DNA of 33,867 nucleotides from Ktedonobacterales bacterium (lineage in GTDB: Bacteria; Chloroflexota; Ktedonobacteria; Ktedonobacterales; JADMIN01). The notes under the pieces were generated by a model. It ran no database searches and was not told the DNA's origin. It saw only the letters and a program-made list of their open reading frames with translations. Shown piece by piece: positions 24,610 to 33,298 of the stretch. Location of the stretch: assembly GCA_025935195.1 (NCBI GenBank), contig JAICVS010000036.1, positions 1-33,867 of the forward strand, given 5' to 3'. Each line of letters begins with the position of its first letter. The stretch's first letter is position 1. Made by a program: the position numbers and the translations under genes.

Positions 24610-24990
24610 GTGGAATCGTCCGCGAATCCGCGGCGGGTGGTGTATGCGAGCGGCATCGGCCGCGTGCGCTATTGCCGTACCTGCGGCCAGCCAGAGACAT
24701 CCTGCGCGTGCGCGAGTCGCAAACAGGCGGGCGCGAGCGCCGCTCCCAATGACGGCTTCGTTCGCGTCGCCTTCGAGCGCAAAGGCCGCCGGGGCAAGCC
24801 TGTCACGCTGCTCACCGGCCTGCCGTCCGACCCCGACGCGCTCGCCGAGCTGGCGCGCTCACTGAAGCAGTTGTGCGGCACGGGCGGCACCGTCGAGAAC
24901 GGCGTCATTCTGCTGCAAGGCGACCAGCGCGACAAAGCCCAGGTCCGCCTTACACAACTGGGCTACAAGGTCAAGAGCGTGGGCGGCTAG
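24610..24990 (+). CDS. yciH: SUI1/YciH-type translation factor
   Basis: 126 aa, GTG start with AAGGAG nine bases upstream. Seen: an N-terminal putative zinc knuckle (RYCRTCGQPETSCAC, about 21-35), then the SUI1/eIF1 fold: VRVAFERKGRRGKPVTLLTGL, LAELARSLKQLCGTGGTVENGVILLQGDQRD and the closing LTQLGYKVKSVGG. It aligns well with bacterial YciH (VYS...G, CG.GG.VK.G.I.IQGD.R). Known: eIF1-like proteins monitor start-codon choice; YciH affects initiation on non-standard starts and under stress in Escherichia coli. The zinc knuckle is more typical of archaeal and some bacterial forms. It is co-transcribed with a DUF402 protein that starts five bases after its stop. A hairpin at the mRNA 5' end may control it. 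Confidence 0.92.
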   Translation: MESSANPRRVVYASGIGRVRYCRTCGQPETSCACASRKQAGASAAPNDGFVRVAFERKGRRGKPVTLLTGLPSDPDALAELARSLKQLCGTGGTVENGVILLQGDQRDKAQVRLTQLGYKVKSVGG

Positions 24991-24995
24991 GCGCT

Positions 24996-25511
24996 ATGGA
25001 TATTGTGAATCCCCCACCGGCGCGCGTGACCGTCCACAAGCTGAACACAGCTGGCGCCAGCGTCGTCACCTACCCCGCCACGCTTGTCAAGCGGCTGCCC
25101 GACGGCGTCCGTCTGGAGGCCGAATGGACCCGGCCCCCGCTCGCGCTCGGCTATACCACGTTCGCGACCGGCGATCGCTTCGTCGAGTGGTTCTACACTG
25201 ACCGCTGGTACAATATCTTCGAGGTGCGTGCGGCGGACGGGCGCCTCAAAGGGTGGTACTGCAACATCGCGGAGCCGGCCGTCATTGCCGAGGCGAATAT
25301 CACCTGCCGCGATCTGCTGCTGGATGTATGGGTGACCCCACATGGCGCATCCCTGCTGCTGGACGAAGACGAGTTCGAGGCGGACGACCAGCTGGACGCC
25401 ACGACACGCGCCCGCGCGCGCCAGGCCGTCACGGACGTGCTGGCGCTGGTTGCCGCCCGGCACCCCCCATTCGATGCCATCGTTAGAATGAAAATCCCGC
25501 ATGCCGAGTAG
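24996..25511 (+). CDS. DUF402 domain protein
   Basis: ATG at 24996, five bases after the SUI1 stop; the longer track ORF from 24873 overlaps SUI1 and is rejected (171 aa). Seen: VTVHKLNTAGASVVTYPATLVKR, GDRFVEWFYTDRWYNIFEVRAADGRLKGWYCNIAEPA and DLLLDVWVTPHGASLLLDEDEFE, which are the DUF402 core, with the acidic residues (D/E of LDVWV, DEDEFE) that hold metal in characterised members. Known: relatives include Ntdp nucleoside di/triphosphate phosphatases and FomD nucleotidyl-phosphonate hydrolase. Inferred: a metal-dependent phosphatase acting on a nucleotide or related ester. The weak ribosome site and tight spacing suggest coupling to SUI1. Confidence 0.88.
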   Translation: MDIVNPPPARVTVHKLNTAGASVVTYPATLVKRLPDGVRLEAEWTRPPLALGYTTFATGDRFVEWFYTDRWYNIFEVRAADGRLKGWYCNIAEPAVIAEANITCRDLLLDVWVTPHGASLLLDEDEFEADDQLDATTRARARQAVTDVLALVAARHPPFDAIVRMKIPHAE

Positions 25512-25518
25512 GATTACT

Positions 25519-25534
25519 CTGGCATGAATGCCAG
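25519..25534. terminator. Small hairpin between convergent DUF402 and PhoU-like genes
   Basis: CTGGCATGAATGCCAG can form a 5-bp stem with a 6-nt loop (or 7 bp with 2 nt) in the 57-bp convergent gap. There is no T-run; the assignment is by position. Confidence 0.35.
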
Positions 25535-25568
25535 TCGGGCAGCTTTCATCTCTCCCTTGCCGTCATGC

Positions 25569-26300
25569 TCATGACCCCACGCCAGGTGGGCTGTAGAGCA
25601 GCGTGCGGCAGATCGAGACGACGCGATTGCCGATGTCTTCCAGATGCACGCCCACCAGCAACAGGCGTTGCAGCCGTGCGGCGCCGCGGGCATTGGCCGC
25701 GATGGCCGTGTCGAGGGCGTGCTTGTACGAGAGAAAGAGCCGATCCAGCTCAGTGTCTTCCACGATCAGGCGCCGCGCCATCGCCGTGTTCCAGGTCGTG
25801 GTCGCGATTACGCATCCCCGCACCTCGACATACGTCTGCCGGATCAGCTCGATCAGATGCAGCGGTGTATCGCCGCCGGCCAGGAGCAGATCGCTCTCCG
25901 CGCTGCCACTGAAGAAGAGCGCCTGCTCAGCGATCTGGCCGCCGTCCGCCGCGATGCGCGCGAAGTCCGCGGCGATCTGCTGCAAGCCGACGATGCGCCG
26001 CGTGACATCTGGTCCTGGCGCATGCCATGCGATGATGCTGAGTCCTTTGAGATGAATGGCAGTGTGCAGCCGGGCGCAGACCCGCGAGGTGTCCAGCCCG
26101 AAAAGCGCCGCCTCGGTACCGCGCTCGTACAGCGCGGCGGCAGCGTTCTTGAAGATGTCCTCGGCGTATACGCCCAGCTCGGTAGTCTCGTCCGCCAGGC
26201 TGCCGATCTCATCGTCCATGCGCTCTGCTCGGTCGAACATCACGTCCACCCCACGATCCGCCACATCCCACCTGGCATCGGCATTGCTCTCCACATCCAT
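25569..26300 (-). CDS. PhoU-like helical protein
   Basis: 243 aa; ATG at 26300 with GGAGG somewhat far upstream, M21 being an alternative start. Almost all-helical with the two-repeat PhoU pattern: DRAERMDDEIGSLADETTELGVYAEDIFKNAAAALYERGTE and, in the second half, VIATTTWNTAMARRLIVEDTELDRLFLSYKHAL...RGAARLQRLLLVGVHLEDIGNRVVSICRTLLY. The E/DxxxD metal-binding motifs (e.g. HLEDIGNRV) are visible. Known: PhoU proteins modulate the phosphate sensor PhoR and the Pst transporter. Here no pst or pho genes are nearby; it follows the thiamine-phosphate kinase gene by 24 bp and is likely co-transcribed. A regulatory role in phosphate balance is inferred from family only. Confidence 0.82.
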   Translation of the reverse strand: MDVESNADARWDVADRGVDVMFDRAERMDDEIGSLADETTELGVYAEDIFKNAAAALYERGTEAALFGLDTSRVCARLHTAIHLKGLSIIAWHAPGPDVTRRIVGLQQIAADFARIAADGGQIAEQALFFSGSAESDLLLAGGDTPLHLIELIRQTYVEVRGCVIATTTWNTAMARRLIVEDTELDRLFLSYKHALDTAIAANARGAARLQRLLLVGVHLEDIGNRVVSICRTLLYSPPGVGS

Positions 26301-26324
26301 CGCCGCTCTTTCGCCTCCATAGCC

Positions 26325-27404
26325 CTACACGCCCAGGTACCGTAGGTGATCCCAGCCGCGCGGCTCGATCCGCCGCCGCTCGCCGCTCGGCGCCTCGCTC
26401 TCTATTCTACCCGCGTCGGCCGTAAGCCGGCCGATGACCCGTGCCGATCCCCCCGCACCGCGCACCGCCTCCACCGCCGCACGCACACCTTCCGGCCGCA
26501 CACTCAGCAGCAGCTCGTAGTCCTCGCCACCATAGAGCGCCAGATCGAGCGGCGCGCGACCGTAGACTGGCGCGACCACCACCGCCGCGGGCGCGATGGG
26601 CAGCGCCGCCTCCTCCACCAGCGCGCCGACCCCACTGGCCGCGCATAGATGGCCCAGATCGGCGGCGAAGCCGTCACTCACATCCAGCATCGCCGTGACG
26701 ACTCCCGATGCCGCCAGCGCCCGCCCCTCGGCCACGCGCGGCTCCGGCGCCGCCATCGCATCATGCGCGCGCTTCGCAAGCTCTGGCGCAATCCCCGCAC
26801 GCGCGGCGCCATGCGATGTCGTACCAGTCGCCAGTAACACTCCCGCCGCCGCCGCCCCCAGCGTTCCCGTCACCAGCAGCGCGTCACTGGGGCGACCGCC
26901 CGCGCGGGTGAGCGCGCGCGGGCGCGCCACCCGCCCCAGCAGGGTGATATCAATCGTCAGCGGTCCCGATGTGCCGGCGATGTTCCCGCCCACAATGGCG
27001 ACGCCGTAGCGCCCGGCCAGCGCCCGCAGCCCCGCATACACGCCATCCAGCGCGGTCACGGACTCCCCGGCCGACAGCAGCAGCGAGACCAGCGCCCAGA
27101 GCGGCTCGCCGCCCATCGCCGCGATGTCGCTCAGGTTCACCGCCAGCGCCTTCCAGCCGATCTCCTCCGGTGTCGCCACGCCGCGCATGAAGTGGCGGCC
27201 CTCCACCTGCGCGTCGCAGGTGGCCGCGAGCAAGACATCTTCCCCGCCGCCCAGATTCAGCAGGGCCGCGTCGTCGCCCGCCGGCAGCACGACATCTACG
27301 CGACCGGGCAGGCCGCGCGTCAGCCGCGCGATCAGCCCGAACTCGCCCAGGTCTTCCAGCCGGTCGCGCTGGTCGGGCGCCCGCTCATCCAATCGCTCTG
27401 CCAT
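26325..27404 (-). CDS. thiL: Thiamine-monophosphate kinase ThiL
   Basis: 359 aa from ATG with AAGGGG upstream. Seen: N-terminal GEFGLIARL, DVVLPAGDDAALL (the usual GDDAA), TCDAQVEGRHF (normally DxxVEGxHF), KALAVNLSDIAAMGG (the family's signature), YGVAIVGGNI, LLVTGTLGAAAAG, MLDVSDGFAADLGHLC, and LYGGEDYELLLSV. This is the full set of AIR-synthase-type ATP/metal motifs. Reaction: thiamine phosphate plus ATP gives thiamine diphosphate, the last step of cofactor synthesis. First gene of an operon with the PhoU-like gene; its promoter is well formed. No other thiamine genes are in the window. Confidence 0.93.
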   Translation of the reverse strand: MAERLDERAPDQRDRLEDLGEFGLIARLTRGLPGRVDVVLPAGDDAALLNLGGGEDVLLAATCDAQVEGRHFMRGVATPEEIGWKALAVNLSDIAAMGGEPLWALVSLLLSAGESVTALDGVYAGLRALAGRYGVAIVGGNIAGTSGPLTIDITLLGRVARPRALTRAGGRPSDALLVTGTLGAAAAGVLLATGTTSHGAARAGIAPELAKRAHDAMAAPEPRVAEGRALAASGVVTAMLDVSDGFAADLGHLCAASGVGALVEEAALPIAPAAVVVAPVYGRAPLDLALYGGEDYELLLSVRPEGVRAAVEAVRGAGGSARVIGRLTADAGRIESEAPSGERRRIEPRGWDHLRYLGV

Positions 27405-27436
27405 CCGCCATCCCCTTGCTTCGTAGGCCGAGTGGC

Positions 27437-27466
27437 ACTATATGCCGCGTTCGCCGACGATGTAAA
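27437..27466 (-). promoter_or_regulatory. Promoter of thiL
   Basis: TTTACA (27466-27461), 18 bp spacer, TATAGT (27442-27437) on the minus strand, 32 bp upstream of the thiL ATG. Confidence 0.6.
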
Positions 27467-27571
27467 GGGCAGCACGCAACCCACACGCAATCCACACGCG
27501 ACGCATATAGACGCATACACATGTCCGCATGCCTGCCGCATCGCGCCGCGCCAAACCCCATCCCAATCATC

Positions 27572-27626
27572 CTCCGTGTTCCTCCCTCCGCCTCCGTGTC
27601 CGCTGTGGCCGTTCTCGTCTCTCTGC
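27572..27626. repeat. CTCCGTG-type interspersed repeat, copy 2
   Basis: CTCCGTG at 27572 and 27592 with intervening CCTCCG motifs, ending in CTCGTCTCTCTGC (27614-27626), identical to the end of the copy at 4128-4140. Confidence 0.6.
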
Positions 27627-27646
27627 CTTCCGCCGGTCCCATCGCC

Positions 27647-27676
27647 TTGTGGCGCACCCCGCGGGTGTGGTAGACT
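27647..27676 (+). promoter_or_regulatory. Promoter of MBL-fold gene
   Basis: TTGTGG (27647-27652), 18 bp, TAGACT (27671-27676), 94 bp upstream of the ATG at 27771. Confidence 0.45.
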
Positions 27677-27770
27677 ATGTGCCAGGGCGGGGTACGGGAG
27701 CGCGAGCGCTGACGCAACCCCGCCCAACGCATTTGTAGGCCACTAGCGGCCATCAGGGGACCACACACGC

Positions 27771-28421
27771 ATGGAACTGACCTGGCTGGGGCATTCCTGC
27801 TTCCGCCTGCGTGGGAAAGATGCCACGCTGCTCACCGACCCTCCCGCTCCCGCCACCGGCTACACGCCCGGTCGCGTTACCGCCGACATCATCACCATCA
27901 GCCACCACCATGCCGGGCATGACTATGTCAAGATCGTCGCCGGCGAGCCCAAGATCGTGGACGGTCCCGGTGAGTACGAAGTGCAACAGATTCTCATCAC
28001 CGGCGTGCAGACCTTCCACGATCAGGAGCGCGGCGCGCTGTTCGGGCGCAATACCGCTTATCTGATCACGATGGACGACGTGCAGTTCTGCCATCTCGGC
28101 GACCTCGGCGCCCCACTGGATGATCGCGCGCAGGAGGCGCTCAACGGCGCCGATGTGCTCTTCGTCCCGGTCGGCGGGGGCAACGCGCTGGATGCCGAGC
28201 GCGCTGCCGAAGTGATCGCGCAGCTCGAGCCGCGTATCGTCGTGCCCATGCACTACGCGACTCCAGCCTACAAGCCGAACGGCGCCGCACTCGACCCAGT
28301 AGACAAGTTCTGCCGCGAGATGGGAGTGGAGGTGAGCGAGCCGCTCGGCAAGGCGGTGATCACCAAATCATCGCTCCCGGTGGAACCGCAGGTGCTTCTC
28401 CTCACGTACCGCGGACAATAA
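27771..28421 (+). CDS. MBL-fold (metallo-beta-lactamase-like) protein with altered metal motif
   Basis: 216 aa, ATG with AGGGGA ten bases upstream. Seen: MELTWLGHSCFRLRGKDATLLTDP (the start of UPF0173/L13-type MBL proteins), TISHHHAGHDYV at the position of the HxHxDH motif, PGEYEV, CHLGDLGAP (third metal His/Asp region), PVGGGNALDAERAAEVIAQLEPRIVVPMHY (final His). In the first motif the metal-bridging Asp is replaced: HHHAGH instead of HxHxDH, although an Asp follows one place later. Known: these proteins are predicted Zn-dependent hydrolases; UPF0173 is mostly uncharacterised. Inferred: a hydrolase with a modified metal site, or a binding protein. It ends at a strong terminator before pyrG. 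Confidence 0.85.
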   Translation: MELTWLGHSCFRLRGKDATLLTDPPAPATGYTPGRVTADIITISHHHAGHDYVKIVAGEPKIVDGPGEYEVQQILITGVQTFHDQERGALFGRNTAYLITMDDVQFCHLGDLGAPLDDRAQEALNGADVLFVPVGGGNALDAERAAEVIAQLEPRIVVPMHYATPAYKPNGAALDPVDKFCREMGVEVSEPLGKAVITKSSLPVEPQVLLLTYRGQ

Positions 28422-28431
28422 AAGACGGAAA

Positions 28432-28475
28432 GGAGGGGCTAGGAACGCATACGGGCTTCCTAGCCCCTCCTCTTT
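28432..28475 (+). terminator. Rho-independent terminator after MBL-fold gene
   Basis: GGAGGGGCTAGGAA (28432-28445) and TTCCTAGCCCCTCC (28457-28470) form a perfect 14-bp stem with an 11-nt loop, followed by TCTTT. It starts 10 bp after the stop codon. Confidence 0.88.
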
Positions 28476-28650
28476 GCGGTCCGGAGCGAATCGGCCCGGC
28501 CGCGAGTGGCAAGCACGGGAAATCTGTTCTCAGGTTCCAGGCGGAGGCATCATGCGGTGAGCGAATGGCATGCGAGCGTGGTAAGCGTGTGCGCGAGCGT
28601 CGTGAAGTCGGTCCAATTCAGCGCAGCGGCGAAGGCGAAGTGAGGGTAGC

Positions 28651-30381
28651 ATGGCGAAATTTCTGTTCGTGACCGGCGGCGTCGCCTCTTCTGTCGGCAA
28701 AGGCATCGCCGTGGCGTCCATCGGCCGGCTGCTCAAGAGTCGCGGCCTCTCGGTCGCCATCATGAAGCTCGATCCCTATATCAATGTGGACCCCGGCACC
28801 ATGTCGCCGTACCAGCACGGCGAGGTTTTCGTCACCGACGATGGCGCCGAGACCGACCTCGACCTCGGCCACTACGAGCGCTTCACCGACGAGGCCGCCA
28901 CCCAGGCCAGCAACGTCACCACTGGCCAGGTCTACGCCGCCGTCATCGGCAAAGAGCGGCGCGGCGAGTACCTGGGCGGCACCATCCAAGTCATCCCTCA
29001 CATCACTAACGAGATCAAAGCGCGCATCCACGCCCACGCGCGCTCCAGCGGCGCCGACGTGGTGATCTGCGAGGTCGGCGGCACCGTCGGCGACATCGAG
29101 GGCGAGCCGTTCCTCGAGGCCATCCGCCAAATGCGCGGCGATGTCGGCCGCGACGACGTGCTCTATCTGCACGTCACGCTGCTGCCCTACATCGGCGCCA
29201 CCAAAGAGCTGAAGACCAAGCCCACCCAGCATAGCGTCAAAGAGCTGCTGCGCGCCGGCATCCAGCCGGACGTCATCCTTTGCCGCTCGGACTACCCCGT
29301 CAGCGACGAGATTCGCGACAAGATCGCCCTCTTCTGCAACATCAACCGCCGGGCCGTCATTCCCCTGACCACCGCCAGCAGCATCTACGAGGTGCCGCTG
29401 ATGCTGGAGTCCGCCGGGCTGGGCGAGTATCTGGTCGAGACGCTGCGGCTCCAACACGCGCACGCACCGGATTTGGGCGAGTGGCGCGAGCTGGTCGGCC
29501 GCATTGCGTCGGAGAAGCCGCGGGTGCGTATCGCGCTGGTCGGCAAGTACGTCGCGCTGCACGACGCCTACCTCTCCGTGGTCGAGGCGTTGCGCCATGC
29601 TGGCTGGGCCAACGGCGTGGATGTCGCCATCGAGTGGGTCAACTCCGAGGCGCTGGAGAGCGACTGGGATGCCTATGAGCCGCTGCTGGCCGCGGCAGAC
29701 GGCATCGTCGTGCCGGGTGGTTTCGGCCATCGCGGCATCGAGGGCAAGGTGAAGGCGGCGCGGCTGGCGCGCGAGCGCGGCATCCCCTATCTCGGCTTGT
29801 GCCTGGGCTTGCAGGTGGCGGTGGTCGAGTTCGCGCGCGACGTGCTCGGCCTGGCCGACGCCAATAGCTCCGAGTTCGACGAGAAGTCCGCCGACAAAGT
29901 GATTGACCTGATGGGCAGCCAGCGCAACATCGCCGACAAGGGCGGCACGATGCGCCTGGGCCAGTGGGTCTGCTGCCTTGCGCCCGGCAGCAAGGCCGAG
30001 GCGGCCTACGGCAAGTCCATCATCTTCGAGCGTCACCGCCACCGCTACGAGTTCAACAACGACTACCGCAAGGCGATGCAAGCCGCGGGCATGGTGTTGA
30101 GCGGCCAGTCCGCCGACGGCAGCCTGGTCGAGATCGTGGAGCTACGCGACCATCCCTGGTTCGTCGGCACGCAGTTCCACCCCGAATTCAAGAGCCGTCC
30201 GACCCGCCCGCACCCGCTCTTCCGCGAGTTCGTCGCCGCCGCTGTGCTTCGCGCCGGGCCGCACACTACTGACAACCGGTCAGCAAACGCTGTCGAGCCT
30301 TCCAGGCTCAATGGCGCGAACGGACACAACGGACACAACGGACACAAGGTGGAGAAAGCCGAGAGCGGCGTTGCGGGATAG
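28651..30381 (+). CDS. pyrG: CTP synthase
   Basis: 576 aa, ATG preceded by GAGGG. N-terminal synthetase domain: [27 protein letters not shown] (P-loop), [52 protein letters not shown]-terminal glutamine amidotransferase: [13 protein letters not shown], nucleophile Cys in YLGLCLGLQ, and the His/Glu pair in [12 protein letters not shown]. All catalytic elements are present. Reaction: UTP plus glutamine plus ATP gives CTP. Length is slightly above the usual 530-550 because of a low-complexity tail that includes three NGH units encoded by a 9-bp tandem repeat. Monocistronic, flanked by terminators on both sides. Confidence 0.98.
   Translation: MAKFLFVTGGVASSVGKGIAVASIGRLLKSRGLSVAIMKLDPYINVDPGTMSPYQHGEVFVTDDGAETDLDLGHYERFTDEAATQASNVTTGQVYAAVIGKERRGEYLGGTIQVIPHITNEIKARIHAHARSSGADVVICEVGGTVGDIEGEPFLEAIRQMRGDVGRDDVLYLHVTLLPYIGATKELKTKPTQHSVKELLRAGIQPDVILCRSDYPVSDEIRDKIALFCNINRRAVIPLTTASSIYEVPLMLESAGLGEYLVETLRLQHAHAPDLGEWRELVGRIASEKPRVRIALVGKYVALHDAYLSVVEALRHAGWANGVDVAIEWVNSEALESDWDAYEPLLAAADGIVVPGGFGHRGIEGKVKAARLARERGIPYLGLCLGLQVAVVEFARDVLGLADANSSEFDEKSADKVIDLMGSQRNIADKGGTMRLGQWVCCLAPGSKAEAAYGKSIIFERHRHRYEFNNDYRKAMQAAGMVLSGQSADGSLVEIVELRDHPWFVGTQFHPEFKSRPTRPHPLFREFVAAAVLRAGPHTTDNRSANAVEPSRLNGANGHNGHNGHKVEKAESGVAG
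30319..30345 (+). repeat. 9-bp tandem repeat (AACGGACAC) x3 in pyrG 3' end
   Basis: Three exact copies in frame encode NGHNGHNGH in the non-conserved C-terminal tail of CTP synthase. It is prone to length change by slippage without shifting the frame. Confidence 0.85.
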
Positions 30382-30424
30382 CCGTTGACCCGGCTCACCG
30401 CCACCCTGAATTCCCATATTTCTC

Positions 30425-30467
30425 CGGCCCTGACGCTGTGACAGTGCGACACGTCAGGGCCGTCTTT
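30425..30467 (+). terminator. Rho-independent terminator after pyrG
   Basis: CGGCCCTGACG (30425-30435) pairs perfectly with CGTCAGGGCCG (30452-30462), loop 16 nt, followed by TCTTT. It lies 44 bp after the pyrG stop. Confidence 0.8.
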
Positions 30468-30572
30468 ACCCTGGCGAGGATTGCGGGGGATGGGGGTGAG
30501 GACTCCCCTGGTCAGCTTCTTGCGGGATGAGACATACTACAAGGGCTGAGATGCGATTGTGGTCCGTCTTCC

Positions 30573-30703
30573 GTGCGCGACACCGGCTTCCCAGGGGCAG
30601 CGTCCTCCGCTGCGAATCTCCCAAGGGTACGGGCTTTGCCTTCCCGGTGCCGTGCGCTGCTAGGGCGGGTAGCGTGTAGAGCTGCATGCGCGGTGTCCGG
30701 TTC
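30573..30703 (+). ncRNA. Candidate structured leader RNA upstream of sugar ABC ATPase
   Basis: GTGCGCGACACCGG (30573-30586) can pair with CCGGTGCCGTGCGC (30644-30657) over 14 positions with one mismatch and two G-U pairs. Inside lies GCAGCG/CGCTGC with a 5-nt loop (30597-30613). A further GAGCTG...CGGTTC pairing (30679-30703) resembles the base of a group II intron domain V but is too short. It could be a regulatory leader or a decayed intron end; no known riboswitch core was recognised. Confidence 0.3.
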
Positions 30704-30745
30704 GTCCTATCGTCTCGTCCGACGGCGCGAAAGGCAGGGGGAGCT

Positions 30746-31891
<1,146 letters not shown>

Positions 31892-31915
31892 AGAATCCAC
31901 CAGACGGAGCACCCG

Positions 31916-33157
31916 ATGGCGAGCACAGAGATCGAGCTGCACGGCCACATCATAGACTCGCTCGTCCTGCCGCGCGTCTGGGGCGCCATCGAAGACGCCG
32001 GCGCGCGCTTCCGCGTGCGCGAGATGCGCGTGGGGCAGAGCGAGAACGAGACCAGCTACGCCCGCATCGAAGTGATCGCCGACACACAGGCGCGGCTCGA
32101 CGAGCTGATGAGTGAGCTACTGCAACTGGGCGCCACACCCGCCGCCGCGCGCGACGCCGCCACCGCTCCCGTCACCCAGCCGGGCGTGCTGCCCGACGAC
32201 TTCTACTCCACCACCAATCTGCCCACCCAGGTGCGCGTCGCCGGCCGCTGGGTAGATGTCGAGAACATCGAGATGGACGTGGCGATTGCCGTAGACCTGG
32301 CGGCGGGGCGGGCCTATGCCCGGCCGATGCACGAGGCGGCGCTGGGCGAGGAAGTGGTGATCGGCTATACCGGCGTGCGCGTCGAGCCGCTGGAGCGCGC
32401 GCGGGCGCACCGCGAGGCATTCGGCTTCATGCAAAGCCCCGTCTCATCCGAGCGCGCCAAGGCGCTGGCGATCACCGAGGTAGCCGAGACGATGCGCGCC
32501 ACGCGCGCGCGCGGCGGCAAAATCCTCTTCGTGCTGGGGCCGGCGGTAGTTCACACGGCGGCGCGGCAGCACGTCGCCGACCTCATCCGCCGCGGCTACA
32601 TCCAGGTGATCTTCGGTGGCAACGCCATCGTCGCGCACGACGTCGAAGCGGCGATGTTCGGCACCTCGCTGGGCATCAACTTGAAGACGGGCGAGCCGGT
32701 CGAGCACGGCCATCGCAACCACCTGCGCGCCATCAACGCCGTGCGCGCCTGTGGCTCGCTGGATGAGGCGCGCAAACGCGGCCTGCTGGGGGACGGCATT
32801 GTGGCGGCGGCGCTGGAGCATCACGTCGAGCTGGTGCTGGCCGGCTCCATCCGCGATGACGGCCCCATGCCCGGCGTCATCACCGACAGCGTACAGGCGC
32901 AGGGGCGCATGCGCCAGGCGGTGCGCGGCGTCGAAGTGGCCGTGATGGCCGCTTCCATGTTGCACGCCATCGCCACGGGCAACCTGCTGCCGGCGACGGT
33001 GCGCTGTGTCGCCGTAGACATCAACCCTGCGGTTGTCACCAAGATCGCCGATCGCGGCACGGCGCAGGCGATGGGGCTGGTCACGGACGTGGAGCTGTTC
33101 TTGGGGGCGCTGGCCGCCGCCCTCGCCGATGGTGCCGCCAAAGCGGAGAAAGGGTAG
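31916..33157 (+). CDS. TIGR00300 (LOR/SDH-domain) protein, possible ornithine cyclodeaminase
   Basis: 413 aa, ATG with CGGAG seven bases upstream, 24 bp after the ABC ATPase stop. Seen: N-terminal ferredoxin-like LOR/SDH region (IELHGHIIDSLVLPRVWGAIEDAGARFRVREMRVGQSENETSYARIEV), STTNLPTQVRVAGRWVDVENIEMDVAI, then a Rossmann-like half: ILFVLGPAVVHTAA, VIFGGNAIVAHDVEAAMFGTSLGINL, GHRNHLRAINAVRACGSLDEA, VLAGSIRDDGPMPGVITDS. This matches the TIGR00300 conserved protein found in archaea and fused to arginine dihydrolase in cyanobacterial ArgZ/AgrE. Known: relatives convert ornithine to proline and ammonia with NAD. Inferred: the same reaction here; no dihydrolase domain or arginine genes are nearby. 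Confidence 0.82.
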   Translation: MASTEIELHGHIIDSLVLPRVWGAIEDAGARFRVREMRVGQSENETSYARIEVIADTQARLDELMSELLQLGATPAAARDAATAPVTQPGVLPDDFYSTTNLPTQVRVAGRWVDVENIEMDVAIAVDLAAGRAYARPMHEAALGEEVVIGYTGVRVEPLERARAHREAFGFMQSPVSSERAKALAITEVAETMRATRARGGKILFVLGPAVVHTAARQHVADLIRRGYIQVIFGGNAIVAHDVEAAMFGTSLGINLKTGEPVEHGHRNHLRAINAVRACGSLDEARKRGLLGDGIVAAALEHHVELVLAGSIRDDGPMPGVITDSVQAQGRMRQAVRGVEVAVMAASMLHAIATGNLLPATVRCVAVDINPAVVTKIADRGTAQAMGLVTDVELFLGALAAALADGAAKAEKG

Positions 33158-33298
33158 TAGCGGATTCCGTCGCGGCGGTGTAGAATGCGAGCGGCCGATG
33201 CGGTGGCCTGTGCGGCACACCCATGTAAAGCGACTGACCCGCGTGATGGCCCGCGTGATGCGGCAATATAACGGACGATATGGGAAGGAGGCGGAGAC

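Larger units (their letters stand above)
27405..27770. other. Divergent intergenic region between thiL and MBL-fold gene
   Basis: No gene supported. It holds one promoter for each flanking gene (annotated) and, between them, a second copy of the CTCCGTG repeat. The 131-aa and 184-aa ORFs here translate repeat DNA. Confidence 0.5.
30382..30745. other. Intergenic region between pyrG and sugar ABC ATPase
   Basis: It contains the pyrG terminator and then about 280 bp without a gene but with several complementary segments suggesting a folded leader (annotated separately). The 81-aa ORF here has no ribosome site. Confidence 0.5.

Noticed and set aside
24016-24865. Plus-strand ORFs of 93 and 146 aa upstream of and overlapping SUI1
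   Set aside because: No ribosome site, Pro/Arg/Ser-rich composition, and the second runs out of frame through the SUI1 gene.
28618-30081. 487-aa minus-strand ORF antisense to pyrG
   Set aside because: It mirrors the third-codon G+C bias of pyrG, has low-complexity Val/Ala/Asp composition and no family motif; it is a shadow.
30549-30554. CTGAGA considered as part of a TPP riboswitch (THI box)
   Set aside because: Only the short CTGAGA-like string is present; the second conserved core of the TPP aptamer is missing and the downstream gene is not thiamine-related.
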